From NCBI GenBank assembly GCA_930367205.1, contig OV884015.1, forward strand, positions 37,501,288 through 37,565,287: 64,000 nt of DNA. Direction: 5' to 3'. How positions within the stretch are numbered: position 1 is the first letter of the stretch; every line of letters starts with the position of its first letter. Shown here in pieces: positions 46,790 through 59,215 of this stretch. Made by a program: the position numbers and the translations under genes. Below the pieces are notes generated by a model, which saw nothing but the letters and a program-made list of their open reading frames with translations, searched no databases and had not been told where the DNA came from. The DNA is from Acanthosoma haemorrhoidale (taxonomy: Eukaryota > Arthropoda > Insecta > Hemiptera > Acanthosomatidae).

Positions 46790-46943
46790 CCTTCAAACAA
46801 AGAGGCTAATAGTCTTGGTTTTTTTTTATCAGCGAATAGGTGGGATTGTACCATCCGAGTGGATAGCCTCGGGAGCCGAGTCTTGCAGGGGCTTCATTTT
46901 ATTTGCCAGCTTAGAAAGTGAGTTGTCACTCGAGGCTATAAAA
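46790..46943 (-). other. Exon-like segment after a long T tract
   Basis: On the minus strand an 18-base T run leads to TTTAG (46944) and TATAG (46936) acceptors. A GC-richer segment follows, reading SSDNSLSKLANKMKPLQD and then SAPEAIHSDGTIPPIR, with a TGA at 46829-46831. A GAAGG|GTAAGT donor lies at 46790/46789. With a stop inside, it could be a last coding exon spliced onward in its UTR, or chance. Upstream on this strand, 46990-47200 is also GC-rich and open, but reads through the T run. Confidence 0.25.
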
Positions 46944-47226
46944 CTAAAAAAAAAAAAAAAAAATCCTGTAGAAAAAAGGATTCCTTTGTAAAGGAGGTTA
47001 CGATCCTTACGTCCTCCGCCTCTACTGCGGTTCGCGGGTCGTTGACTCTGCAGAAAGATAAGACACACTCTGCAGAGGATTGCACAAGCATAAGAACCGC
47101 ATGCCCCCTTGTACTGACGACGTCGAGGCATGTTGTAGCACCATCTGTGACCAAGTGCACTCGCCGTTCTCTCATGCCTTATATAAAGCCTTCCACCCAT
47201 TTCACTTTAGGCGGCTAATTGCTCTC
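46944..47226. other. GC-richer, no clear gene
   Basis: CpG-containing stretch with open frames on both strands. TATATAAAG at 47179-47187 is a possible TATA box on the plus strand, but no initiator or exon follows and a LINE B insertion begins at 47237. Confidence 0.25.
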
Positions 47227-48138
47227 TCAATTCGTTCTAATTGCTGTGTCATTGAGGTCTTCAATAGCCTCAGCTTCCTTACCAACGACTATTGCTTTTT
47301 TTTTTTCTATATGTCCACACTTTCGGACGGTGAAACATCCAATGACCCGTGAAATTTAAGTTCACCATCATGTCAATCATAAGACTGACTGCGTATTTTC
47401 TCCTTTCAAGAGGGAAAAAGTCCGCTACCTGCTAATTACATAGTAGGAACGGAGGAAAATTCACCAGCCAACAACCTAGTATATCTGGGAATTAAAATGG
47501 ACAGACACCTCCATTTTAGTAGCCATTTGACGAAAAAGTTGAAGCAAACTCGCTCGAAGTCTTATCGGCTTACGCATTTATTAACTTCCCCCAATCTATC
47601 ACTGCGTCTCAAGCTATTGATTTACAAGAGTGTACTCTGCTGTATGGTGCACCGCTTTTTCGTTACCTGACGTATACGACATCACGGCGACTCCAACAAT
47701 TCCAAAACGGTATACTGATGAAAGTTGTCAGAGGTACTTCATTCGAGCAACGGAGCAACAGTGAGCTTCACGAGATCTTTGAGCTGCCTACGGTGGATGA
47801 ATTCATCCAAGACATATCATTATTTTTCGACTCCCTACAATACCTGACAAACCCGGTGTTTAACACCCGCTCCGTTCCCCCAACGATGGCAGGACGCTGT
47901 CGCGGCTGGAACGCTTTAGTCTAAGGTTCTAGGTTTAGGTTTTAGTTAGTAAGTTGTATAAATGTTTCAACTTTTAACCTCAAATCTAATTTATGTAACA
48001 TAACTCCTTCGAATGCATCTGCGCATTGCAGAATGAGGAGAGAACTGTCAATTCTTGATTATTTATTTCGTTCATTTTTCACATATTGTATTAAATTCAA
48101 GGGGATTAGAAAAAAAAAAAGCCTAAATTCAATTCGTT
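47227..48138 (+). mobile_element. LINE B, largest copy, with probable 10-bp target-site duplication
   Basis: TCAATTCGTT at 47227-47236 recurs at 48129-48138. Between them, frames on the plus strand read ILLSR-like TAYFLLSRGKK, NLVYLGIKMDRHLHFSSHL, SLRLKLLIYKSV, LFRYLTYTTSRRLQQFQNG and ELHEIFELPTVDEFIQ, ending with a stop at 47922-47924. This is the downstream reverse transcriptase region and C-terminus of a jockey-type LINE. There are at least two frameshifts (near 47415 and 47640), with a small deletion at the second. The 3'UTR ends in AAGGGGATTAG and 11 A (48110-48120), eight bases before the duplication. Dead, 5'-truncated. Confidence 0.85.
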
Positions 48139-51100
48139 TAGAAGGTGATTTAGTTATCCTATTATAAATCCGTATTTTAAGTTATCCAAAAATTATAAAT
48201 AGACTTATAACGCATGATCAAACTTCTCATGAATATGTAAAATAACTTTTTTTAATCTTCTCAAATACATCTACAAATAGTTTTAATAAAAATAATAGCG
48301 GATTTTACAGAACCTAGCCCATAATCATGATCGCTACTCTTTCTTAAAATGAAATAATGCAAGACCTAATTAATTGAGACACAAGAAATAAAAATACAAT
48401 TCTGTCAAAATTATAGTTAATTGATGTCTCTAACGTAATCAGGTGCCCTATTCTTTAATTCTATAAAAAATATATTAATGGTGGTATCTCCCACCTATAG
48501 CGCTTGTAATTAAAAAAACAATTGTTGGTAGACCACAGAGGGTTTATTTATTAATAATAATCGCCCACAACCAACCTTCCAGCATAATATGAGATATAAT
48601 GACGTCCGAGTGATTAAAATACTAAACACATTATACACAAGAAAACGGGGGCTCGAAATAATTTAGAAATTAAAAGTGGGAAACCTAAGAACGGAATGAT
48701 GAATAAAACTAGTAAAATGAGTAAAATTAATAATGGATGAGCTTAACTTTAAATGGCTTTTAAAAATAGCATTTTAATGTAAATTAAGTCCTTTTAAGTG
48801 TTGACGATTAAAGCGCATAGCAAGTATTATTAATAATTAACAGCGTTTTCTCAAAATTAACTATTATTTAACATTTGACAATTCTCTCTCCTTTACATTG
48901 TTATTGTGCTTATACTGGGGTTGAGGGTTAAGTTTATAGCCATCAATGACAATGTCTGCTCAAAAATTATTAAATTTATTTAGATGCACTGACGTTTTCA
49001 AAAGCTCAAGCTGCCATTATTAAGTGCTGATACTCTTTAAACACCTTTATTATTTTTATACAGTATAACACATTTTAGTTCAATTGAAGTAAAGACATTT
49101 TTGTGAGATTAATAAAAAATCATTTAAGTAATGAAAAAATGTCGACCCTATTTCCTCTTGGATCAATTATTTCAATAATGGAAGAAAACAAATTTACTTG
49201 TAGATAACAACTAATTTTTTTTTCCATCAATTTAATTGTGCTAGCACAAGCGAGAAAATTTCAGACAGCTTCATTTGATCCTGCATCTTTATGACATTGG
49301 TCCACCCCTTTCTTTGAAAAATGTTTCACCTACTTGGTCTTTTGCGAACATTTCACTGTTAATCCAAACCATATCACATCGGAATGGCTGACTGCCACTA
49401 AAGAAACATTAAATACCTTTTCGCGTTTTGTTTTTTTTTAAATCTGGAATAATCATTACAATAAATTATGAACAATGAAAACGCAATTTGAATTTTTTGA
49501 TTGCTGTTGATCCTGAGAAAGTACTAGTATCAATGTAAGTTTGATAATCTGAAGCATGGCGTCGGAGAAAGCTTCTTTTGATAAATGTTACTTCCGAGTT
49601 TCCGAAGAGGTGTACTGTAGAACCTTTAAGCCGTAGGAAGTGGCCGGCTAAACCGCGATAAATATTCTCCTGCGATCATGTAAGCGTTGATTTCTCCTGG
49701 GATGAGAAGCGAATGAGCCATCACTGACTGCGAAGCTTCTGAATAACTAATGCTATGCGAGGTAGCAGCGTAACTTAGCTTGTAAGTCCTGGACACACTT
49801 AGCTGGACACGCACTTGGGTGAAACCTCGAACTTTCCCAGGTCTGAGGCTGACACACGTCTCGACTTTGTTTCAAGACGATATAACAGGAAATACTGGTT
49901 CTGCAGGATTTTATTCGAATGTCAATTAAGGCATCTCGAAAACCTCTCTCTTGGTCTAGGGATCCACCTCACGAGTCCTTCTTTACCCAAGCCCGTTCCG
50001 TTTCTTATCGCGTTCTACCCCTCACCTGATTTATGAAGATGACTCGTATATAGAATAGATAATAGAACTCGGATACTGGCTAGTTTGTACTGCTCCACAG
50101 ATGTCTAATAATGGACGACTGGTACACTGTTTCAAGAACAGTTATCTCGTGGGGGAGAGGTTTGATCAGCGATCGACTCCGAATGGACCGAAGAATACTA
50201 TGGCCGACTAGATAATTAACTGAACCAGTGCCAAGACGCACTACAGCATACTAAGTATCAATTATAGACTTCCGTTACATACTTGGGATTTTCTTTACAG
50301 CTATAAAAGTAATAATAATATCTTTAGTATCCTGGGGCTATGCCCTTTAAGAACAAACATTTATTTGTTTCTGTAAAAGTTTCTTTACAGTATCAGTCCA
50401 TACATTACATTGTGTTAATAAATATACACTCCCTCTCTTCGTCTACTCTCAATTTATTGAGGGTACTACTAAGGGTATATACTTATTAATAACCCTCAAC
50501 CAGCCTTAAAATATAAAGTAATTGTGTAGTATTGTAGTTGAATGGATTGTGAACAGCGGGGCGTGATGGTCATCTGCTTTGGAGGAAATGAAGTATGTTC
50601 TAATTATACTTGACTTTTTCTAATTTTCTGAACGGTGTTCTCAGAACAAACTCGATAATCCTAAAAGGAATATAAAGCCAGCTTAAATAAACAACTAAAA
50701 ATATTAAATGTCTGATAAATATAAAAAAAAGTGTTAATTTTCATTTAATGAAGAATGCATCTAGGATACTAATACCGCTGATCCACTTATCAGCTAATTT
50801 CCTTAAATCACTCCAAATGACGTTTCAATCTTCAATTTTGAACTGGAAAATTGTTGGCTAATGTGATTATCAAGATTTTCATTCACGGGATTAAATTTGA
50901 AATCATTCAAGCTTTGATACAACTCTGTGTTTAATAGGAAAGCCACATTATGGAGTTAAATGATATTTATGGAATAATTTCTTTCCTAAGAACAATTTTT
51001 CAAACCCAACGTATCATTGAGCCTAAATATAAAAGCGTTTTATGTAATTTTCATTGAGGAGATATTTTAAGAACAAATACTATTTTTCGTTCAAATAATG

Positions 51101-51167
51101 TACCAATGATTTAATAGAGGTAGTATTGCTACAAAGAACAGTTTCAACGATTTTTTTTTTTTTTTAG
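48139..51167. other. AT-rich; GC-richer 49.55-50.25 kb
   Basis: 48139-49540 is strongly AT-rich without features. 49550-50250 is more balanced, with short frames on both strands (49626-49814 minus, 49815-50036 plus). None is recognised. Confidence 0.35.
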
Positions 51168-51317
51168 ATTGATTCTACAAATCTATCAATGCCAAAGTTA
51201 TCAATGCCACGTTCATTACCGTCCCAGAAAAAGAGAAGTTCAGAAAAGTTTCACGGGAATTCTATGACTTATGATTGTCTTCATCTTCTAAGAAGGAGCT
51301 TGAGTGGAAATGCCAAG
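51168..51317 (+). other. Exon-like segment of exactly 50 codons
   Basis: A 15-base T run and AG (51151-51167) precede 150 open bases, phase 0 to phase 0, ending at AAG|GTAACC (51318). The frame reads IDSTNLSMPKLSMPRSLPSQ, then KKRSSEKFHG and ends SLSGNAK, which is basic and serine-rich. A neighbouring frame (INATFITVPEKEKFRKVSRE, broken by stops, then ELEWKCQGNQ...DFSLQGVLDTEVTAKRP to 51390) is also protein-like, so a dead coding copy in that frame is the main alternative. No family recognised. Confidence 0.3.
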
Positions 51318-52234
51318 GTAACCAGAGAGAAATTGACTTCTCACTTCAGGGTGTCCTTGACACTGAAGTAACTGCCAAGAGACCACTAAGCAAAAACCTT
51401 TTTTTTACGTTTAGCAAGGAGTCATTTTGGTTAACGAGTAATTTTGGTAATCCAGGATCAACTTAATTGCTTTAAAATTATATATATTATTTGTTAATAA
51501 CTATTGTGGAATACCACAATGTGTACTGATGTTATGTTAGACAAGAGATAAGAAAAGGTTTTTTTTTTTGTCAATTACTAAATTAATCTTATAACTAAAT
51601 AATCTCATTGGGCTGCTTTTATTGTCAGTATCATCGGAGCATTATGTGGAATGTACAACAAACACCGGTTGAGAGAGTTAAAGCTGCGAACATGACTTTT
51701 TGTAATTATAAAAGAGCCTTTCAATCTCAACACCAAAATAACACATAAGTTACATATTTTCAATCAGGCCGTCGAGATCTTTATTATTGTTAAAGCTACT
51801 CAACAACCTTGAAAACTATGTTTATGTATTTAGTGACTAAGATAATTTCCCTTGTCCACGACAAGTGGAATTGGCGGTATTTGATTTTTAGGTTAAATAG
51901 AAGTCTGAAATTACTTAAGGTAAAATAGAAATAATAGTTATGGTATTGAAAAACGTAACGAAACTAAACAATAACACCATTAAAAATCGAATTGCTCTAG
52001 TTTAAAATCATCTGTACTGTAAGACCTCAAACATTTACCTTGAACTATGCATTAAGGCTCGGCTATAATATTACCAGACTTACAAATAGTCATGCTTTAA
52101 CATTGCTTGCCAAATATAAGTAAGCAATGCGGTTACAGTTACTGAAGGGACGAAATTAAACTGCTAGTTTTCTAAACTAAACCATTCCTAGACCATTCGG
52201 TAACCGTTCGTTCAACTTCCCACACCGGATTGAG
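51318..52234. other. No gene seen
   Basis: AT-rich, apart from the tail of the alternative frame up to 51470. Confidence 0.35.
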
Positions 52235-52474
52235 ATGTTCCAAACATTACGCAAAAGCGGCTGGGCCGATCCAGTGCACAGATTCGCTTTCAGTTCTAAC
52301 CGACCGCAAGGTCCTTTCATTAGCCAGGCCGATCCTCGCCTACTGTTTGCTCTTTCGAGAGGACGACTTTTTCCGTTGTCTTTAGAAAGTGTTCACGCAC
52401 CCGTAGAGAGATACTCGGGCAGAAAGTCATTTAATCGCCCGCTTTCAATCCAATTAGTCCTGCAAGCTCCGTAA
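52235..52474 (+). other. GC-richer open frame, unknown
   Basis: 79 codons, proline-, arginine- and serine-rich (GWADPVHRFAFSSNRPQGPF), followed by TTTAATCGCCCGCTTTCAAT. There is no domain, no obvious splice signals and no repeat copy. It could equally be a conserved non-coding or regulatory block. Confidence 0.2.
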
Positions 52475-55400
52475 ACACCGATGCATTGGCTGCTTGTAAT
52501 TAATAATCATCAATCCCGCGCGAACATGATTGTTCGTCTCCAGATCTCAGTAGAATAGGATACCCATATTTATTCATGCTGATTATCTGTTTATGCAGTA
52601 TTTGAGGGGTGATTTTACAATATAACGTTAAACGATGGAACTGTAAAAAGTTGGCCATTGCAAAATTAATCTTAAAAAGCAAGGAGACGCGTCTGATGGC
52701 TGAAACCACTCTAAAATAAACCATGAACATCTAAATTTTTCTTAGAGGACACCACGTGTTGTTATATGTCATCGAATAAACAATGCCCCTAGCCTCTGAC
52801 CTAGGAGCCTAAGCACAGGTAGATTTAATAAATAATATATACATATATTGAAACCTACCTCATTTTTTACCATTTCTCTTTTTATTTTATTTGATCAATT
52901 TAACTTAAATAACTTGGCAGGTCCGTCATGAGATCTTTAATTCAAATTGTTTTATGTCTTTGACATAGGAATTTATCCCGATTGAATCGCCCGATCTCAA
53001 GGCTAATGTTGTAGTTATTAATAAATTGAGAAACTAGGAATTGTGAAATATATTCAAATAAAATGGTTATAACAAATAATTATAATTAACATAGAGTACT
53101 GACAAAAGTATAAAAGAAATATTCAATTCCTTTTAAATTAGGATAATTACTACTAATTACAAAAATGAATTTGAGCTCAATTTCTTTTAATGGATCCATA
53201 ATAAGAAACAATATTAATATCACCCAATCGATGATCTTCCTGTAATCCAATCAACGTTACTTTCTGCTGTTGGTTCTTCTCCTCTCTTCCTGTACGGTAA
53301 CCACCAATTCGGGAGCTTGCTAACTGCGTTCTTCTCGACGGTTGTGCTAAGACTGCCGGTTTACCTCATCCCCACTCCTAGGAGCATAAGGAAAAATGAC
53401 CCTTACCAGATGTGAGGGATCCTGGTCTTATTCTCAAATATCATGAATGTTACAATATATGTAAACATATAGCTGTGGTCTAAACACTACCGTTTCGTCG
53501 TTACCCTGCTGAAGTAACGAATGTGAAAATACTTTGTTTTCAGTAGAACATACAAATAAGCACAAACTTATATTTTCAAATTCTAAATTGCCCTCTCTCT
53601 GTACGAAAACAGGATATTCGTAAGACTACAATGGTAAGTTATGTACGGTTGTCGCTCAAATGCAACTTTCAATTATCAATTATACGCAATCTTAGCATCA
53701 AGGAGCTGAATAACCGCTTATCCGTTAGTTCAAAAGGGTTATTGCTCCTTCTCCTTAAGGAATCCGGATTCAACGATCTGTCATTGGATGCATTAAAAAG
53801 AATGTAGAGAACTGAAGATATTTTCTTATAACGGAATACTCCATTAGTACCCTGCATCGAGCAATGCTTTCTACAGGGAAATATTTGAAATTTTAATAAT
53901 CTATTTAGAACGCATTTTTACAACCACTTACCTTGGCCATTGACTGCCTATGGTATTATATATAGTCAGTCTCCTGCTGCTTCATCGTGGTGTGTTTTTA
54001 TTGAGCTCCTTCGGTCTGCTTTAAATTTCAATTTCCACATATTCCTTTCATTTCAGCCTTCATTTATTTTCCATTTATTCTTTGTAACATAAGTGCTTTT
54101 TGGCGACTATAAGACACTAGGCTAATGAAAGTTGATGCTTTAATTCATTTAATTGTGCACCAAATGCTTCTGCAATATTCTAAATTTTATCATTTAAATA
54201 ATAAATAACATCGATTGACAATTATTAGCTGTAATTCCATTGCTATTTGTTCCGTCTGCTGGATATTTTTTAATGAAAATTGATGTAGAAGAAAAAACAG
54301 CGACACAGTCGGGATTCAAACTCTTTTTTTTTCTTCTGTCCACAATTGGAGTGAGTTATGAGTTGTGAAGGTCCTTCTCGATTGTAGACAAAGTGTCAGT
54401 TCTAATTACAGCTGTAAAATATTGATTTTTTTTTTTTCGTTTTTATGCCGTGGTCTATGAATCGATGTAAAACGTTAAATCAAACGGCTTTGGTTCAGAT
54501 TTTTTCGGTAAGATTTACCGGATAGTAGAAAAAGTCTAAAACCCCACGAATGTCTCGAAAAGGAATTCGGTTGCTAAATCCGTGGTGTTAATTTTGAGAT
54601 AAGCAGCTTTGAAAGTCAAATAAGACCCGAACGCGACATTTAGCCCGGGAACCACTTGTCGTGCCTTGCTATGACGAATGATGGCCTTGATACATACCGG
54701 AGGACTGACGAAAACAAAACTAAAACTGTTGAAGGATAACGGGTAAGCCTGACAAACAACAGGGTCTCTTACCTAATAGAGATAATTGTTCATCGGATTA
54801 GGGTATAGAGCTATTCAATTTTATGAATTCCAAAGTAAATTTCCAAGTATAGGAATGTTATCGTGTAGTATACAACGCTGATTCCGCATGATTTTCTCGC
54901 CTGTTAATAAAATACGTAGCAGGTGAACCCCTGTACTTTCTACTCCGATTCGGTACTGATGATGTGGTCTACCTAAGGATACCTTCCTGCTTCATTTCTT
55001 CCAGGCATATTTATGTAATGCGTATAAGAACGTTTCATAATATATTTTCTATAGCAGGATATATATGAACATAATAGGCAAGGAAGTGAAATGAACTCGC
55101 TTCACAGTGAGATCACACAATAAGCTTGACAGATTTATCTGTATTCTTTTACACGCTGTCCACCTCCGATTCAAGCCACAGCACCTGACAGAAGAAAAAA
55201 AAACAAAGAAAAGAAAACTTCCTTCCTATTATGTCTCTCGATTTTTTAAGGCGCATTGTGCTGAGACGTCCCGATGTTTCGCTATGTCCTGAACAAACTT
55301 ATCAGAGCATGGAAGTGTAAGCCACTTAGACTCGTTTTGATATTTATTACATGATGACGGAACGAAATTACGTGTTTAAAAGATCCAGCCGTAGTGTCAC

Positions 55401-55678
55401 CTCACAAGGCGAGCGTACATAACGAAAACAATCGTAATTATTTTCACCTAAAATAACAAAACATTTATAAAACGGACATGAACTGTAGCTGTCAGTGAAT
55501 TTGACCGGCTGTAACGTATTCAAGGCAATGGGAATCGGGAGAAAATTAATGCGACGTATACAGAGCGTTTGACTGCGAATGGTTGACGTTTAGATAGCAT
55601 TAGCATAATAGGGCCTACATGATTATCTCGCTCGTAAATCACACACTATGCGATATGACAGAAACGACAGTCACAAAC
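52475..55678. other. AT-rich, no supported gene
   Basis: Short GC-richer patches at 53230-53410 and 54600-54760 hold no good frame. The T-rich runs are unremarkable. Confidence 0.35.
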
Positions 55679-55837
55679 CTTGAGTTCAGCTCCAAAAATA
55701 CCCAGCTCCATCTTGTACCCTGCGGAGGAGCCCAGCTTCAATTCAGACACGCGATCCACACTGTTCCGTGATAGCTCTCGGTAACTGCACGGTTGCATGA
55801 AACCACCGTCCCAAGGCACTTGTGTCTTCGGCGACAT
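55679..55837 (-). CDS. Candidate first coding exon, family unknown
   Basis: On the minus strand, ATG at 55837 (context GAAATGTCG, purine at -3) opens 53 codons. They end exactly in phase at AAG|GTTTGT, a reasonable donor (GT at 55678-55677). The frame reads MSPKTQVPWDGGFMQPCSYR and later SSAGYKMELGIFGAELK. GC content is near one half in DNA that is otherwise about one third GC, and the island ends near the ATG and the donor. If not spliced, the frame closes ten codons later at 55646. I recognise no family and see no second exon in the window. Confidence 0.35.
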
Positions 55838-58800
55838 TTCAATATTAAATTCATTAAATTTTATCGGTCCATTAAATAATTTTCATAGATATCGTGACCG
55901 GAGAATCGGTAATAGAATGCATAATTCTTTAAAATAGACACCAAAGAGGTGGGGTCATTATTGTGATTGCTGAGGTAGCGATCTGTTTGTGTTCCGTGCG
56001 AGATTTTTCTTTGAACATTAGATTTTAGCTAAAATTCAACGCTATTTATAGTTTTTATAAAACTATTAAACAAGTCTAATCTATTGATTGAATGTTATAG
56101 CATTATAATCGCATTGGTTTTATTATTATTATTATTTACCTTCCAAAAAAACGTCATAAAAATACTTTAATTAATTTGTATAGATCTAATATACTAATAT
56201 ATAATTTTGTATAGCTTTATTTCAAAAAATTATCTACAAAACATTAAACACCGACATAGCTTTATTGAAAAAGCGACACAACAGTGTTTTCTGCAGAATA
56301 TTAGCGGGTATTTAGTTCAAAGCACAACAAGGTGTTATTCACACAGTTAAAGAAAACATTTTTTTAAACACAAGCTCTTTTATCAGCCCACGCCATATGT
56401 AAATGTTAAGAAATGACACAAAACTATTGGCAACACTATGAAATTAAAACTTTAGAAATTTAAAATATCAGAGAAAGAAAAAAATTCACAATCTAGAAAG
56501 TATAAAAACAATGTCAATAACGTTATATAATAAACAATTTGGATGTTTGCGTTAAAAATTAAGAATATCCAATCTACGTTAAAATTAAAATTATTTCACA
56601 ACTTTCAATATAAAAAAAAAAATATAAGAAATTATACAAAGTAAAATATTTAATAAATCAAACATACTATTATACATAATGATACGATATAATAACAGGA
56701 AGATTTAAGACCCCTAACGTTTTAGGTTAGAGTTTTGGATCACTAAATTCAGCCGGTTACTTTTTTATTCTATTGAAAGTTAGTATAATAATTTTATTGT
56801 ATTATTTTGTTATTGGCATTGTTGTGTGTTTTTGTTTATTGATGTCCATTTTTCATTACCACTTATATGTTTTAATATCATACGGTTTCTGATTGTTTGT
56901 CATTTTTTAACTTTAAAATGGCAGCGAGAGCTGCTAATTATGCTTTTTCATAATCAAACTTATAACTTTGAATATGAGAGCTTGAAACAATGATTTTTGT
57001 TTTCCTTTGAAAACTGTTTTCTCGTTGGAGGAAAATTGTAGCCGAAAAAAGCCAATGACAGTGTATAAATGACCCAATGTTAATAGCTGTAAAAAAAAGA
57101 TTGTACAAAGAGATTTGTTCTTTTTATTGCTGTTTTAACGGGAGAAGGGGGGGGGGGTCACAAAACCATATAAAACACCAGTTGGGTTGTAGCCATATAA
57201 AACAATTTCCTGCGAAGTAGCTTTGAAGTTAATAAACATTATATATAGTCAACTAAAAGCTTATTTTTTTTTAAATTGTTTTTGCGATTTGCATTGCTAT
57301 TTTTATGGCAGATCAAAATTTAATGTTTCATTATAAATATAATATTTTAATGTGTATCGACAATAAGCTGGAACAGATTGAGCGTAATGGAATCCAAATC
57401 GTAGTGGTTTAAGTTTAGATGCTTATGGGAAGAATGCTATTTCAGTTTAAACATAAGCTCAACTCCTGTCAATATAATTGCTTACGCAATTTGCCATATT
57501 TGTAAAATTTAATGATATTATTATAAAATTTAATGTAAAGCTATTTAGGTGGTTTACGAAAACTAATTTTCGTTCACATGGGACTTATTCAAAAGTGTTT
57601 GGAATCCACTATTATGGCTGGAGAATGCAAAGAAAAAAGGAGAACAAATTTGTGAAAATTAAAACCAGAAAACATCTCAGGGTTGAAATAATATTAGAAA
57701 ATATGCGAAAAAAATTCAGTTTCGTTCTTGAACGTTTATGATTTCTCAAAGGCTTAAAATATAAATTTATGATTATTTACCCTTGGTTAAGAAACCTTCA
57801 AAAGCGGTTATAGTTTTGTTAGTCAAAAATAGAAGTACAGAAAAAGCTACTTTGATAGGTTTTGTTTTTTGGTCAATACTACAGCTATTTAAACGTACTT
57901 TTTCGTCTGTAAAAAATGATTAGTTTTTGCTAAATAATAATTTAATGAATTCATAAACGCTGAAGAGGAGTCCTTAGGGCCCAAACTGATACTCCGGATA
58001 TTGTTCCTTCCCATTCTAAAAATCCTTGGTTATGTATGTATGTTTGGGTATGTATTTCATTTTATTGTTGTGGGTCCTAGGTGTGATGTGTATGATTAAA
58101 TAAATCAAATGAAGTTTTTCTCTCTCTAGAACTTTATTATATAGCCGCAAAAGTTTTCGACGGACTAAGTCATCGTCGTAATGGCTCGATTAAGAATTCA
58201 TTCTTTGGGGAACGGGTCAATTTAGTGTAGGTCAATTCAGCCGTGTCAAGATAAATGAGCTACTTAAATAAAGGACTTGGATTTAAGGATAACAGGTAGC
58301 ACACTTACACCAGCGGACACTAAATTAGGCTGGTCTGAGAAATTGCGGCGTTGCCAATTCTCATCTCAAAACCTAACCTAACTCGCCATTCAGAGACGAA
58401 AACTTCGGAATCTTTCACCTTGTTTCAGAGTTCATCGTAATAAAATGAAGATTATTTTATTACCTAAATTATACTTACATAAAACTTAATATCGGATGTG
58501 ATCGAGCCTAACGTGGCCTATTGGTTGTTAAAAGGCTGAACTGAGCCAGCCGGTCGTTGGGACTAAGTGAGGCAAGCAGGCGAAAATGCCCAACCACCCG
58601 CCATCTACCATGTAGCTACATTTGGTTCTTTACAAGGTCTTACCACCATCATTGTTAAAAGCTGATAGTGATTATGATAAATAATAAAGCTGTGGAAATA
58701 AAATAGTTAGGTATATTTAAGAAAAGAAAACTTTAAACCGACAACATATTCGTTAAAAAAAATTTTTTTTTAATATAATGAAATAAAATGGCGATGGCAC

Positions 58801-58995
58801 TGATTTGTTAACCAACACACATCGGATCCGTCCATCAATTTATAGATATAGATTTATATGGAACAAATCGTAGCTACCCTCTTCTCTTTCATATATTTAT
58901 ATTTGCTTCTTACTTTCCATATTTGGTTGAACAGCGATAACAGACATGACTAAGAAAGTGTGCCGGCATTAGACAGATAAAAGATTGCATAAGTT
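55838..58995. other. AT-rich, no gene seen
   Basis: Includes an 11-base G run at 57147-57157 and long AT-rich tracts at 56040-57110. The frame at 57478-57741 is lysine- and isoleucine-rich and unconvincing. Confidence 0.4.
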
Positions 58996-59215
58996 GCCGG
59001 ACCTGCCCCAACTATCGGCGCTTGGGTTCCGTTACACAAACAGATTTTCTCCGGCCGGGTCTGACTCACTGGCCTGACAGGGGCCTGTCCTTACTTTCTT
59101 GCGTCCTCTGTGTGTCTGTCTGACAGGCTGCCAAGCCGTAGCAGCAAGTACTCCCGGTACAGGTGGAACCGATCGGCAAATAGAACCACATAACTTATTC
59201 AAAATTACCTCCAAG
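58996..59215. promoter_or_regulatory. GC-rich island with GACAGG palindrome
   Basis: About 200 bp of GC-rich DNA in an AT-rich setting. GACAGGGGCCTGTC at 59077-59090 has inverted GACAGG/CCTGTC arms, and a further CTGACAGGCTG follows. A minus-strand frame of 60 codons crosses it without recognisable features. A regulatory or conserved non-coding block is plausible but unproven. Confidence 0.2.

Noticed and set aside
46829..47200. 123-codon minus-strand frame
   Set aside because: It reads through an 18-base T run as six phenylalanines. As one protein it is implausible, so only the part after the T run is kept as an exon candidate.
54300..54330. GAGTTTGAATCCCGAC on the minus strand, tRNA T-arm-like
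   Set aside because: Upstream sequence is T/A-rich with no acceptor stem or A-box.
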